Source of the DNA: Steinernema hermaphroditum
Taxonomy: Eukaryota > Nematoda > Chromadorea > Rhabditida > Steinernematidae
Direction: 5' to 3'
Assembly: GCA_030435675.1 (NCBI GenBank)
Contig: CM059624.1
Span: forward strand, 16,578,769 to 16,642,768
DNA: 64,000 nucleotides
Made by a program: the position numbers and the translations under genes. The first letter of the stretch is position 1. Each line of letters begins with the position of its first letter. The notes below the pieces were generated by a model, which saw only the letters and a list, made by a program, of their open reading frames with translations, searched no databases and was not told the DNA's origin. Shown here in pieces: positions 37,502 through 49,758 of this stretch.

Positions 37502-38702
37502 TTGGAGCAGGAGGGTCAGATGCAGAGCTCTTGGTGTGAACAAGGGCCCTAGCTGTCTCGAATTGAAAGTTTTGCAGGAAACTAAGATAGTCCACAGGAA
37601 ATCCAACGAGAGTAGGCGCGTTCGATCAGGCTCGTGCAGTTCTACAAGATCCAATCATAAAAATGCTATGGTACTTTGGAGCAGGAGGGTCAGATGCAGA
37701 ACTCTTTGTATGAACAAGGCCCTAACTGTCTCGAATTGAAAGTTTTGCAGGAAACTAAGATAGTCCACAGGAAATCCAACGAGAGTAGGCGCGTTCGATC
37801 AGGCTCGTGCAGTTCTACAAGATCCAATCATAAAAATGCTATGGTACTTTGGAGCAGGAGGGTCAGATGCAGAGCTCTTGGTGTGAGCAAGGGCCCTGCT
37901 GTCTCGAATTGAAAGTTTTGCAGGAAACTAAGATAGTCCACAGGAAATCCAACGAGAGTAGGCGCGTTCGATCAGGCTCGTGCAGTTCTACAAGATCCAA
38001 TCATAAAAATGCTATGGTACTTTGGAGCAGGAGGGTCAGATGCAGAGCTCTTGGTGTGAGCAAGGGCCCTGCTGTCTCGAATTGAAAGTTTTGCAGGAAA
38101 CTAAGATAGTCCGCAGGAAATCCAACGAGAGTAGGCGCGTTCGATCAGGCTCGTGCAGTTCTATAAGATCCAATCATAAAAATGCTATGGTACTTTGGAG
38201 CAGGAGGGGTCAGATGCATAACTCTTTGTATGAACAAGGCCCTAACTGTCTCAAATTGAAAGTTTTGCAGGAAACTAAGATAGTCCACAGGAAATCCAAC
38301 GAGAGTAGGCGCGTTCGATCAGGCTCGTGCAGTTCTACAAGATCCAATCATAAAAATGCTATGGTACTTTGGAGCAGGAGGGTCAGATGGAGAACTCTTT
38401 GCATGAACAAGGCCCTATCTGTCTCGAATTGACAGTTTTGCAGGAAACTAAGATAGTCCGCAGGAAATCCAACGAGAGTAGGCGCGTTCAATCAGGCTCG
38501 TGCAGTTCTACAAGATGGAATCATAAAAATGCTATGGTACTTTGGAGCAGGAGGGTCAGATGCAGAGCTCTTGGTGTGAGCAAGGGCCCTGCTGTCTCGA
38601 ATTGAAAGTTTTGCAGGAAACTAAGGTAGTCCACAGGAAATCCAACGAGAGTAGGCGCGTTCGATCAGGCTCGTGCAGTTCTACAAGATCCAATCATAAA
38701 AA

Positions 38703-39221
38703 TCGGAGCGGAGGGGTCAGATGCATAACTCTTTGTATGAACAAGGCCCTAACTGTCTCGAATTGAAAGTTTTGCAGGAAACTAAGATAGTCCACAGTAA
38801 TCCGAATGGGAATAGGCGCGTTCGATCAGGCTCGTGCAGTTCTACAAGATGGAATCATAAAAATGATATGGTACTTTGGAGCAGGAGGGTCAGATGCAGA
38901 GCTCTTTGTGTGAGCAAGGGCCCTGCTGTCTCGAATTGAAAGTTTTGCAGGAAACTAAGATAGTCCACAGGAAATCCAACGAGAGTAGGCGCGTTCAATC
39001 AGGCTCGTGCAGTTCTACAAGATGGAATCATAAAAATGCTATGGTACTTTGGAGCAGGAGGGTCAGATGCAGAGCTCTTGGTGTGAGCAAGGGCCCTGCT
39101 GTCTCGAATTGAAAGTTTTGCAGGAAACTAAGATAGTCCACAGGAAATCCAACGAGAGTAGACGCGTTCGATCAGGCTCGTGCAGTTCTACAAGATCCAA
39201 TCATAAAAATGCTATGGTACT
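38703..39221 (+). repeat. Marked three-monomer block, copy 2
   Basis: Same marker order as 29356-29875 (GTAATCCGAATGGGAATAGG, ATGATATGG, GAGCTCTTTGTGTGAGC, GCGTTCAATCAGG, AGTAGACGCG), offset 9346-9347 bp. It opens with the TCGGAGCGGAGGGG short junction rather than a G-gain 174-bp start, so it recombined with the short class after or during copying. Confidence 0.75.
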
Positions 39222-41954
39222 TTGGAGCAGGAGGGTCCGATGCAGAACTCTTTGCATGAACAAGGCCCTATCTGTCTCGAATTGAAAGTTTTGCAGGAAA
39301 CTAAGATAGTCCACAGGAAATCCAACGAGAGTAGGCGCGTTCGATCAGGCTCGTGCAGTTCTACAAGATCCAATCATAAAAATGCTATGGTACTTTGGAG
39401 CAGGAGGGTCAGATGCAGAGCTCTTTGGTGTGAGCAAGGGCCCTGCTGTCTCGAATTGAAAGTTTTGCAGGAAACTAAGATAGTCCGCAGGAAATCCAAC
39501 GAGAGTAGGCGCGTTCGATCAGGCTCGTGCAGTTCTACAAGATCCAATCATAAAAATGCTATGGTACTTTGGAGCAGGAGGGGTCAGATGCATAACTCTT
39601 TGTATGAACAAGGCCCTAACTGTCTCGAATTGAAAGTTTTGCAGGAAACTAAGATAGTCCACAGGAAATCCAACGAGAGTAGGCGCGTTCGATCAGGCTC
39701 GTGCAGTTCTACAAGATCCAATCATAAAAATGCTATGGTACTTTGGAGCAGGAGGGTCCGATGCAGAACTCTTTGCATGAACAAGGCCCTATCTGTCTCG
39801 AATTGAAAGTTTTGCAGGAAACTAAGATAGTCCACAGGAAATCCAACGAGAGTAGGCGCGTTCGATCAGGCTCGTGCAGTTCTACAAGATCCAATCATAA
39901 AAATGCTATGGTACTTTGGAGCAGGAGGGTCAGATGCAGAGCTGTTGGTGTGAGCAAGGGCCCTGCTGTCTCGAATTGAAAGTTTTGCAGGAAACTAAGA
40001 TAGTCCGCAGGAAATCCAACGAGAGTAGGCGCGTTCGATCAGGCTCGTGCAGTTCTACAAGATCCAATCATGAAAATAGGTTTTGGAGCGGGGGGGTCAG
40101 ATGCATAACTCTTTGTATGAACAAGGCCCTAACTGTCTCGAATTGAAAGTTTTGCAGGAAACTAAGATAGTCCACAGGAAATCCAACGAGAGTAGGCGCG
40201 TTCGATCAGGCTCGTGCAGTTCTACAAGATCCAATCATAAAAATGCTATGGTACTTTGGAGCAGGAGGGTCAGATGCAGAGCTGTTGGTGTGAGCAAGGG
40301 CCCTGCTGTCTCGAATTGAAAGTTTTGCAGGAAACTAAGATAGTCCGCAGGAAATCCAACGAGAGTAGGCGCGTTCGATCAGGCTCGTGCAGTTCTACAA
40401 GATCCAATCATGAAAAGAGTTTTGGAGCGGAGGGGTCAGATGCATAACTCTTTGTATGAACAAGGCCCTAACTGTCTCGAATTGAAAGTTTTGCAGGAAA
40501 CTAAGATAGTCCACAGGAAATCCAACGAGAGTAGGCGCGTTCGATCAGGCTCGTGCAGTTCTACAAGATCCAATCATAAAAATGCTATGGTACTTTGGAG
40601 CAGGAGGGTCAGATGCAGAGCTCTTGGTGTGAGCAAGGGCTCTGCTGTCTCGAATTGAAAGTTTTGCAGGAAACTAAGATAGTCCACAGGAAATCCAACG
40701 AGAGTAGGCGCGTTCGATCAGGCTCGTGCAGTTCTACAAGATCCAATCATAAAAATGCTATGGTACTTTGGAGCAGGAGGGTCAGATGCAGAGCTCTTGG
40801 TGTGAGCAAGGGCCCTGCTGTCTCGAATTGAAAGTTTTGCAGGAAACTAAGATAATCCACAAGAAATCCAACGAGAGTAGGCGCGTTCGATCAGGCTCGT
40901 GCAGTTCTATAAGATGGAATCATAAAAATGCTATGGTACTTTGGAGCAGGAGGGTCAGATGCAGAGCTGTTGGTGTGAGCAAGGGCCCTGCTGTCTCGAA
41001 TTGAAAGTTTTGCAGGAAACTAAGATAGTCCGCAGGAAATCCAACGAGAGTAGGCGCGTTCGATCAGGCTCGTGCAGTTCTACAAGATCCAATCATGAAA
41101 ATTGGAGCGGAGGGGTCAGATGCATAACTCTTTGTATGAACAAGGCCCTAACTGTCTCGAATTGAAAGTTTTGCAGGAAACTAAGATAGTCCACAGGAAA
41201 TCCAACGAGAGTAGGCGCGTTCGATCAGGCTCGTGCAGTTCTACAAGATCCAATCATAAAAATGCTATGGTACTTTGGAGCAGGAGGGTCAGATGCAGAG
41301 CTCTTGGTGTGAGCAAGGGCTCTGCTGTCTCGAATTGAAAGTTTTGCAGGAAACTAAGATAGTCCACAGGAAATCCAACGAGAGTAGGCGCGTTCGATCA
41401 GGCTCGTGCAGTTCTACAAGATCCAATCATAAAAATGCTATGGTACTTTGGAGCAGGAGGGTCAGATGCAGAGCTCTTGGTGTGAGCAAGGGCCCTGCTG
41501 TCTCGAATTGAAAGTTTTGCAGGAAACTAAGATAGTCCACAGTAATTCCAACGAGAATAGGCGCGTTCGATCAGGCTCGTGCAGTTCTACAAGATGGAAT
41601 CATAAAAATGCTATGGTACTTTGGAGCAGGAGGGTCAGATGCAGAGCTCTTGGTGTGAGCAAGGGCCCTGCTGTCTCGAATTGAAAGTTTTGCAGGAAAC
41701 TAAGATAATCCACAAGAAATCCAACGAGAGTAGGCGCGTTCGATCAGGCTCGTGCAGTTCTATAAGATGGAATCATAAAAATGCTATGGTACTTTGGAGC
41801 AGGAGGGTCAGATGCAGAGCTCTTGGTGTGAGCAAGGGCCCTGCTGTCTCGAATTGAAAGTTTTGCAGGAAACTAAGATAGTCCACAGGAAATCCAACGA
41901 GAGTAGGCGCGTTCGATCAGGCTCGTGCAGTTCTACAAGATCCAATCATAAAAA

Positions 41955-42473
41955 TTGGAGCGGAGGGGTCAGATGCATAACTCTTTGTATGAACAAGGCC
42001 CTAACTGTCTCGAATTGAAAGTTTTGCAGGAAACTAAGATAGTCCACAGTAATCCCAACGGGAATAGGCGCGTTCGATCAGGCTCGTGCAGTTCTACAAG
42101 ATGGAATCATAAAAATGATATGGTACTTTGGAGCAGGAGGGTCAGATGCAGAGCTCTTTGTGTGAGCAAGGGCCCTGCTGTCTCGAATTGAAAGTTTTGC
42201 AGGAAACTAAGATAGTCCACAGGAAATCCAACGAGAGTAGGCGCGTTCAATCAGGCTCGTGCAGTTCTACAAGATGGAATCATAAAAATGCTATGGTACT
42301 TTGGAGCAGGAGGGTCAGATGCAGAGCTCTTGGTGTGAGCAAGGGCCCTGCTGTCTCGAATTGAAAGTTTTGCAGGAAACTAAGATAGTCCACAGGAAAT
42401 CCAACGAGAGTAGACGCGTTCGATCAGGCTCGTGCAGTTCTACAAGATCCAATCATAAAAATGCTATGGTACT
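41955..42473 (+). repeat. Marked three-monomer block, copy 3
   Basis: Same series as 38703-39221, 3252 bp further right. The first monomer has CCCAACGGGAAT rather than CCGAATGGGAAT, and its junction is AAAAATTGGAGCGG. Confidence 0.75.
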
Positions 42474-44345
42474 TTGGAGCAGGAGGGTCCGATGCAGAAC
42501 TCTTTGCATGAACAAGGCCCTATCTGTCTCGAATTGAAAGTTTTGCAGGAAACTAAGATAGTCCACAGGAAATCCAACGAGAGTAGGCGCGTTCGATCAG
42601 GCTCGTGCAGTTCTACAAGATCCAATCATAAAAATGCTATGGTACTTTGGAGCAGGAGGGTCAGATGCAGAGCTGTTGGTGTGAGCAAGGGCCCTGCTGT
42701 CTCGAATTGAAAGTTTTGCAGGAAACTAAGATAGTCCGCAGGAAATCCAACGAGAGTAGGCGCGTTCGATCAGGCTCGTGCAGTTCTACAAGATCCAATC
42801 ATGAAAATTGGAGCGGAGGGGTCAGATGCATAACTCTTTGTATGAACAAGGCCCTAACTGTCTCGAATTGAAAGTTTTGCAGGAAACTAAGATAGTCCAC
42901 AGGAAATCCAACGAGAGTAGGCGCGTTCGATCAGGCTCGTGCAGTTCTACAAGATCCAATCATAAAAATGCTATGGTACTTTGGAGCAGGAGGGTCCGAT
43001 GCAGAACTCTTTGCATGAACAAGGGCCCTATCTGTCTCGAATTGAAAGTTTTGCAGGAAACTAAGATAGTCCACAGGAAATCCAACGAGAGTAGGCGCGT
43101 TCGATCAGGCTCGTGCAGTTCTACAAGATCCAATCATAAAAATGCTATGGTACTTTGGAGCAGGAGGGTCAGATGCAGAGCTGTTGGTGTGAGCAAGGGC
43201 CCTGCTGTCTCGAATTGAAAGTTTTGCAGGAAACTAAGATAGTCCGCAGGAAATCCAACGAGAGTAGGCGCGTTCGATCAGGCTCGTGCAGTTCTACAAG
43301 ATCCAATCATAAAAATGCTATGGTACTTTGGAGCAGGAGGGGTCAGATGCATAACTCTTTGTATGAACAAGGCCCTAACTGTCTCGAATTGAAAGTTTTG
43401 CAGGAAACTAAGATAGTCCACAGGAAATCCAACGAGAGTAGGCGCGTTCGATCAGGCTCGTGCAGTTCTACAAGATCCAATCATAAAAATGCTATGGTAC
43501 TTTGGAGCAGGAGGGTCAGATGCAGAGCTGTTGGTGTGAGCAAGGGCCCTGCTGTCTCGAATTGAAAGTTTTGCAGGAAACTAAGATAGTCCGCAGGAAA
43601 TCCAACGAGAGTAGGCGCGTTCGATCAGGCTCGTGCAGTTCTACAAGATCCAATCATGAAAATTGGAGCGGAGGGGTCAGATGCATAACTCTTTGTATGA
43701 ACAAGGCCCTAACTGTCTCGAATTGAAAGTTTTGCAGGAAACTAAGATAGTCCACAGGAAATCCAACGAGAGTAGGCGCGTTCGATCAGGCTCGTGCAGT
43801 TCTACAAGATCCAATCATAAAAATGCTATGGTACTTTGGAGCAGGAGGGTCAGATGCAGAGCTCTTGGTGTGAGCAAGGGCTCTGCTGTCTCGAATTGAA
43901 AGTTTTGCAGGAAACTAAGATAGTCCACAGGAAATCCAACGAGAGTAGGCGCGTTCGATCAGGCTCGTGCAGTTCTACAAGATCCAATCATAAAAATGCT
44001 ATGGTACTTTGGAGCAGGAGGGTCAGATGCAGAGCTCTTGGTGTGAGCAAGGGCCCTGCTGTCTCGAATTGAAAGTTTTGCAGGAAACTAAGATAATCCA
44101 CAAGAAATCCAACGAGAGTAGGCGCGTTCGATCAGGCTCGTGCAGTTCTATAAGATGGAATCATAAAAATGCTATGGTACTTTGGAGCAGGAGGGTCAGA
44201 TGCAGAGCTGTTGGTGTGAGCAAGGGCCCTGCTGTCTCGAATTGAAAGTTTTGCAGGAAACTAAGATAGTCCGCAGGAAATCCAACGAGAGTAGGCGCGT
44301 TCGATCAGGCTCGTGCAGTTCTACAAGATCCAATCATGAAAAATT

Positions 44346-45714
44346 TTGGAGCGGAGGGGTCAGATGCATAACTCTTTGTATGAACAAGGCCCTAACTGTC
44401 TCGAATTGAAAGTTTTGCAGGAAACTAAGATAGTCCACAGGAAATCCAACGAGAGTAGGCGCGTTCGATCAGGCTCGTGCAGTTCTACAAGATCCAATCA
44501 TAAAAATGCTATGGTACTTTGGAGCAGGAGGGTCAGATGCAGAGCTCTTGGTGTGAGCAAGGGCTCTGCTGTCTCGAATTGAAAGTTTTGCAGGAAACTA
44601 AGATAGTCCACAGGAAATCCAACGAGAGTAGGCGCGTTCGATCAGGCTCGTGCAGTTCTACAAGATCCAATCATAAAAATGCTATGGTACTTTGGAGCAG
44701 GAGGGTCGGATGCAGAGCTCTTGGTGTGAGCAAGGGCCCTGCTGTCTCGAATTGAAAGTTTTGCAGGAAACTAAGATAGTCCACAGTAATCCCAACGGGA
44801 ATAGGCGCGTTCGATCAGGCTCGTGCAGTTCTACAAGATGGAATCATAAAAATGCTATGGTACTTTGGAGCAGGAGGGTCAGATGCAGAGCTCTTGGTGT
44901 GAGCAAGGGCCCTGCTGTCTCGAATTGAGAGTTTTGCAGGAAACTAAGATAATCCACAAGAAATCCAACGAGAGTAGGCGCGTTCGATCAGGCTCGTGCA
45001 GTTCTATAAGATGGAATCATAAAAATGCTATGGTACTTTGGAGCAGGAGGGTCAGATGCAGAGCTCTTGGTGTGAGCAAGGGCCCTGCTGTCTCGAATTG
45101 AAAGTTTTGCAGGAAACTAAGATAGTCCACAGGAAATCCAACGAGAGTAGGCGCGTTCGATCAGGCTCGTGCAGTTCTACAAGATCCAATCATAAAAATT
45201 GGAGCGGAGGGGTCAGATGCATAACTCTTTGTATGAACAAGGCCCTAACTGTCTCGAATTGAAAGTTTTGCAGGAAACTAAGATAGTCCACAGTAATCCC
45301 AACGGGAATAGGCGCGTTCGATCAGGCTCGTACAGTTCTACAAGATCCAATCATAAAAATGCTATGGTACTTTGGAGCAGGAGGGTCAGATGCAGGACTC
45401 TTTGTATGAACAAGGCCCTATCTGTCTCGAATTGAAAGTTTTGCAGGAAACTAAGATAGTCCACAGGAAATCCAACGAGAGTAGGCGCGTTCGATCAGGC
45501 TCGTGCAGTTCTACAAGATGGAATCATAAAAATGCTATGGTACTTTGGAGCAGGAGGGTCAGATGCAGGACTCTTTGTATGAACAAGGCCCTAACTGTCT
45601 CGAATTGAAAGTTTTGCAGGAAACTAAGATAGTCCGCAGGAAATCCAACGATAGTAGGCGCGTTCGATCAGGCTCGTGCAGTTCTACAAGATCCAATCAT
45701 AAAAATGTTGGTGC
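44346..45714 (+). repeat. Eight-monomer higher-order repeat, copy 1 (1369 bp)
   Basis: Order of markers: GCATAACTC monomer; GGGCTCTG monomer; GGGTCGGATG monomer with CCCAACGGGAAT and GATGGAATC; TTGAGAGTTTTG with GATAATCCACAAG and TTCTATAAG; GAGCTCTTGG monomer with short junction; GCATAACTC with GCTCGTACAG; GGACTC monomer with GATGGAATC; GGACTC monomer with CCAACGATAG. Copies 2 and 3 start at 49759 and 52801 and are exactly 1360 bp. This copy is 9 bp longer because its last junction (AAAAATGTTGGTGCTTGGAGC, 170-bp monomer from 45545) retains part of the segment lost in the others. Confidence 0.85.
45545..45714 (+). repeat. 170-bp partial-deletion monomer
   Basis: At the hotspot the copy reads AAAAATGTTGGTGCTTGGAGCAGG: 3 bases shorter than the normal 173-bp unit instead of 12, with the original GCAGGAGGG box. 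The homologous monomers in the other copies (50958, 54000) have the full 12-bp loss and GCGGAGGGG. This copy is thus a different outcome at the same position. Confidence 0.7.
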
Positions 45715-46555
45715 TTGGAGCAGGAGGGTCAGATGCATAACTCTTTGTATGAACAAGGCCCTAACTGTCTCGAATTGAAAGTTTTGCAGGAAACTAAGAT
45801 AGTCCGCAGGAAATCCAACGAGAGTAGGCGCGTTCGATCAGGCTCGTGCAGTTCTATAAGATGGAATCATAAAAATGCTATGGTACTTTGGAGCAGGAGG
45901 GTCAGATGCAGAGCTGTTGGTGTGAGCAAGGGCCCTGCTGTCTCGAATTGAAAGTTTTGCAGGAAACTAAGATAGTCCGCAGGAAATCCAACGAGAGTAG
46001 GCGCGTTCGATCAGGCTCGTGCAGTTCTACAAGATCCAATCATGAAAATTGGAGCGGAGGGGTCAGATGCATAACTCTTTGTATGAACAAGGCCCTAACT
46101 GTCTCGAATTGAAAGTTTTGCAGGAAACTAAGATAGTCCACAGGAAATCCAACGAGAGTAGGCGCGTTCGATCAGGCTCGTGCAGTTCTACAAGATCCAA
46201 TCATAAAAATGCTATGGTACTTTGGAGCAGGAGGGTCAGATGCAGAGCTCTTGGTGTGAGCAAGGGCCCTGCTGTCTCGAATTGAAAGTTTTGCAGGAAA
46301 CTAAGATAATCCACAAGAAATCCAACGAGAGTAGGCGCGTTCGATCAGGCTCGTGCAGTTCTATAAGATGGAATCATAAAAATGCTATGGTACTTTGGAG
46401 CAGGAGGGTCAGATGCAGGGCTGTTGGTGTGAGCAAGGGCCCTGCTGTCTCGAATTGAAAGTTTTGCAGGAAACTAAGATAGTCCGCAGGAAATCCAACG
46501 AGAGTAGGCGCGTTCGATCAGGCTCGTGCAGTTCTACAAGATCCAATCATAAAAA

Positions 46556-47742
46556 TTGGAGCGGAGGGGTCAGATGCATAACTCTTTGTATGAACAAGGC
46601 CCTAACTGTCTCGAATTGAAAGTTTTGCAGGAAACTAAGATAGTCCACAGTAATCCCAACGGGAATAGGCGCGTTCGATCAGGCTCGTACAGTTCTACAA
46701 GATCCAATCATAAAAATGCTATGGTACTTTGGAGCAGGAGGGTCAGATGCAGGACTCTTTGTATGAACAAGGCCCTATCTGTCTCGAATTGAAAGTTTTG
46801 CAGGAAACTAAGATAGTCCACAGGAAATCCAACGAGAGTAGGCGCGTTCGATCAGGCTCGTGCAGTTCTACAAGATGGAATCATAAAAATGCTATGGTAC
46901 TTTGGAGCAGGAGGGTCAGATGCAGGACTCTTTGTATGAACAAGGCCCTAACTGTCTCGAATTGAAAGTTTTGCAGGAAACTAAGATAGTCCGCAGGAAA
47001 TCCAACGATAGTAGGCGCGTTCGATCAGGCTCGTGCAGTTCTACAAGATCCAATCATAAAAATTGGAGCGGAGGGGTCAGATGCATAACTCTTTGTATGA
47101 ACAAGGCCCTAACTGTCTCGAATTGAAAGTTTTGCAGGAAACTAAGATAGTCCGCAGGAAATCCAACGAGAGTAGGCGCGTTCGATCAGGCTCGTGCAGT
47201 TCTATAAGATGGAATCATAAAAATGCTATGGTACTTTGGAGCAGGAGGGTCAGATGCAGAGCTGTTGGTGTGAGCAAGGGCCCTGCTGTCTCGAATTGAA
47301 AGTTTTGCAGGAAACTAAGATAGTCCGCAGGAAATCCAACGAGAGTAGGCGCGTTCGATCAGGCTCGTGCAGTTCTACAAGATCCAATCATGAAAATTGG
47401 AGCGGAGGGGTCAGATGCATAACTCTTTGTATGAACAAGGCCCTAACTGTCTCGAATTGAAAGTTTTGCAGGAAACTAAGATAGTCCACAGGAAATCCAA
47501 CGAGAGTAGGCGCGTTCGATCAGGCTCGTGCAGTTCTACAAGATCCAATCATAAAAATGCTATGGTACTTTGGAGCAGGAGGGTCAGATGCAGAGCTCTT
47601 GGTGTGAGCAAGGGCCCTGCTGTCTCGAATTGAAAGTTTTGCAGGAAACTAAGATAATCCACAAGAAATCCAACGAGAGTAGGCGCGTTCGATCAGGCTC
47701 GTGCAGTTCTATAAGATGGAATCATAAAAATGCTATGGTACT
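46556..47742 (+). repeat. Seven-monomer unit repeated at 1357-bp spacing
   Basis: Seven monomers (GCTCGTACAG; GGACTC/GATGGAATC; GGACTC/CCAACGATAG short; GCATAACTC/TTCTATAAG; GAGCTGTTGG short with CATGAAAATT; GCATAACTC; GATAATCCACAAG) total 1187 bp here. The same order runs at 45199-46394 (1196 bp because of the 170-bp copy). One extra short GGGCTGTTGG monomer at 46395 separates the two. Confidence 0.75.
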
Positions 47743-48249
47743 TTGGAGCAGGAGGGTCAGATGCAGAGCTGTTGGTGTGAGCAAGGGCCCTGCTGTCTCG
47801 AATTGAAAGTTTTGCAGGAAACTAAGATAGTCCGCAGGAAATCCAACGAGAGTAGGCGCGTTCGATCAGGCTCGTGCAGTTCTACAAGATCCAATCATGA
47901 AAATTGGAGCGGAGGGGTCAGATGCATAACTCTTTGTATGAACAAGGCCCTAACTGTCTCGAATTGAAAGTTTTGCAGGAAACTAAGATAGTCCACAGGA
48001 AATCCAACGAGAGTAGGCGCGTTCGATCAGGCTCGTGCAGTTCTACAAGATCCAATCATAAAAATGCTATGGTACTTTGGAGCAGGAGGGTCAGATGCAG
48101 AGCTCTTGGTGTGAGCAAGGGCTCTGCTGTCTCGAATTGAAAGTTTTGCAGGAAACTAAGATAGTCCACAGGAAATCCAACGAGAGTAGGCGCGTTCGAT
48201 CAGGCTCGTGCAGTTCTACAAGATGGAATCATAAAAATGCTATGGTACT
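46902..48249 (+). repeat. Eight-monomer unit, 1348 bp, continued by 48250 onward
   Basis: Starting with the CCAACGATAG short monomer, the eight-monomer order is c, d, e, f, g, e, f', h (three 161-bp and five 173-bp units, summing to 1348). At 48250 the same order restarts (c, d, e, f, g, e, f, g, e, f'), with one extra three-monomer cycle inserted before the f'. Confidence 0.75.
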
Positions 48250-48583
48250 TTGGAGCAGGAGGGTCAGATGCAGGACTCTTTGTATGAACAAGGCCCTAAC
48301 TGTCTCGAATTGAAAGTTTTGCAGGAAACTAAGATAGTCCGCAGGAAATCCAACGATAGTAGGCGCGTTCGATCAGGCTCGTGCAGTTCTACAAGATCCA
48401 ATCATAAAAATTGGAGCGGAGGGGTCAGATGCATAACTCTTTGTATGAACAAGGCCCTAACTGTCTCGAATTGAAAGTTTTGCAGGAAACTAAGATAGTC
48501 CGCAGGAAATCCAACGAGAGTAGGCGCGTTCGATCAGGCTCGTGCAGTTCTATAAGATGGAATCATAAAAATGCTATGGTACT

Positions 48584-49597
48584 TTGGAGCAGGAGGGTCA
48601 GATGCAGAGCTGTTGGTGTGAGCAAGGGCCCTGCTGTCTCGAATTGAAAGTTTTGCAGGAAACTAAGATAGTCCGCAGGAAATCCAACGAGAGTAGGCGC
48701 GTTCGATCAGGCTCGTGCAGTTCTACAAGATCCAATCATGAAAATTGGAGCGGAGGGGTCAGATGCATAACTCTTTGTATGAACAAGGCCCTAACTGTCT
48801 CGAATTGAAAGTTTTGCAGGAAACTAAGATAGTCCACAGGAAATCCAACGAGAGTAGGCGCGTTCGATCAGGCTCGTGCAGTTCTACAAGATCCAATCAT
48901 AAAAATGCTATGGTACTTTGGAGCAGGAGGGTCAGATGCAGAGCTCTTGGTGTGAGCAAGGGCCCTGCTGTCTCGAATTGAAAGTTTTGCAGGAAACTAA
49001 GATAATCCACAAGAAATCCAACGAGAGTAGGCGCGTTCGATCAGGCTCGTGCAGTTCTATAAGATGGAATCATAAAAATGCTATGGTACTTTGGAGCAGG
49101 AGGGTCAGATGCAGAGCTGTTGGTGTGAGCAAGGGCCCTGCTGTCTCGAATTGAAAGTTTTGCAGGAAACTAAGATAGTCCGCAGGAAATCCAACGAGAG
49201 TAGGCGCGTTCGATCAGGCTCGTGCAGTTCTACAAGATCCAATCATGAAAATTGGAGCGGAGGGGTCAGATGCATAACTCTTTGTATGAACAAGGCCCTA
49301 ACTGTCTCGAATTGAAAGTTTTGCAGGAAACTAAGATAGTCCACAGGAAATCCAACGAGAGTAGGCGCGTTCGATCAGGCTCGTGCAGTTCTACAAGATC
49401 CAATCATAAAAATGCTATGGTACTTTGGAGCAGGAGGGTCAGATGCAGAGCTCTTGGTGTGAGCAAGGGCCCTGCTGTCTCGAATTGAAAGTTTTGCAGG
49501 AAACTAAGATAATCCACAAGAAATCCAACGAGAGTAGGCGCGTTCGATCAGGCTCGTGCAGTTCTATAAGATGGAATCATAAAAATGCTATGGTACT
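48584..49597 (+). repeat. Two tandem 507-bp three-monomer repeats
   Basis: Units 48584-49090 and 49091-49597 each comprise a GAGCTGTTGG short monomer (161 bp, CATGAAAATT), a GCATAACTC 173-bp monomer and a GAGCTCTTGG 173-bp monomer with GATAATCCACAAG and TTCTATAAG. A third partial copy begins at 49598. I saw no difference between the two by eye. Confidence 0.8.
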
Positions 49598-49758
49598 TTG
49601 GAGCAGGAGGGTCAGATGCAGAGCTGTTGGTGTGAGCAAGGGCCCTGCTGTCTCGAATTGAAAGTTTTGCAGGAAACTAAGATAGTCCGCAGGAAATCCA
49701 ACGAGAGTAGGCGCGTTCGATCAGGCTCGTGCAGTTCTACAAGATCCAATCATGAAAA

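Larger units (their letters stand above)
36632..45198 (+). repeat. Transition zone with scattered short monomers
   Basis: Short monomers (starts 36632, 38542, 40941, 41794, 42647, 43502, 45038) are spaced among 173/174-bp copies. Several intermediate lengths occur at the same junction: 167 bp at 39916, 166 bp at 40256 and 164 bp at 44182. A recurring quartet (GCATAACTC monomer; GGGCTCTG monomer; GATAATCCACAAG with TTCTATAAG; GAGCTGTTGG with TCCGCAGG and short junction) begins at 40422 and 43663. No gene is seen. Confidence 0.8.
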
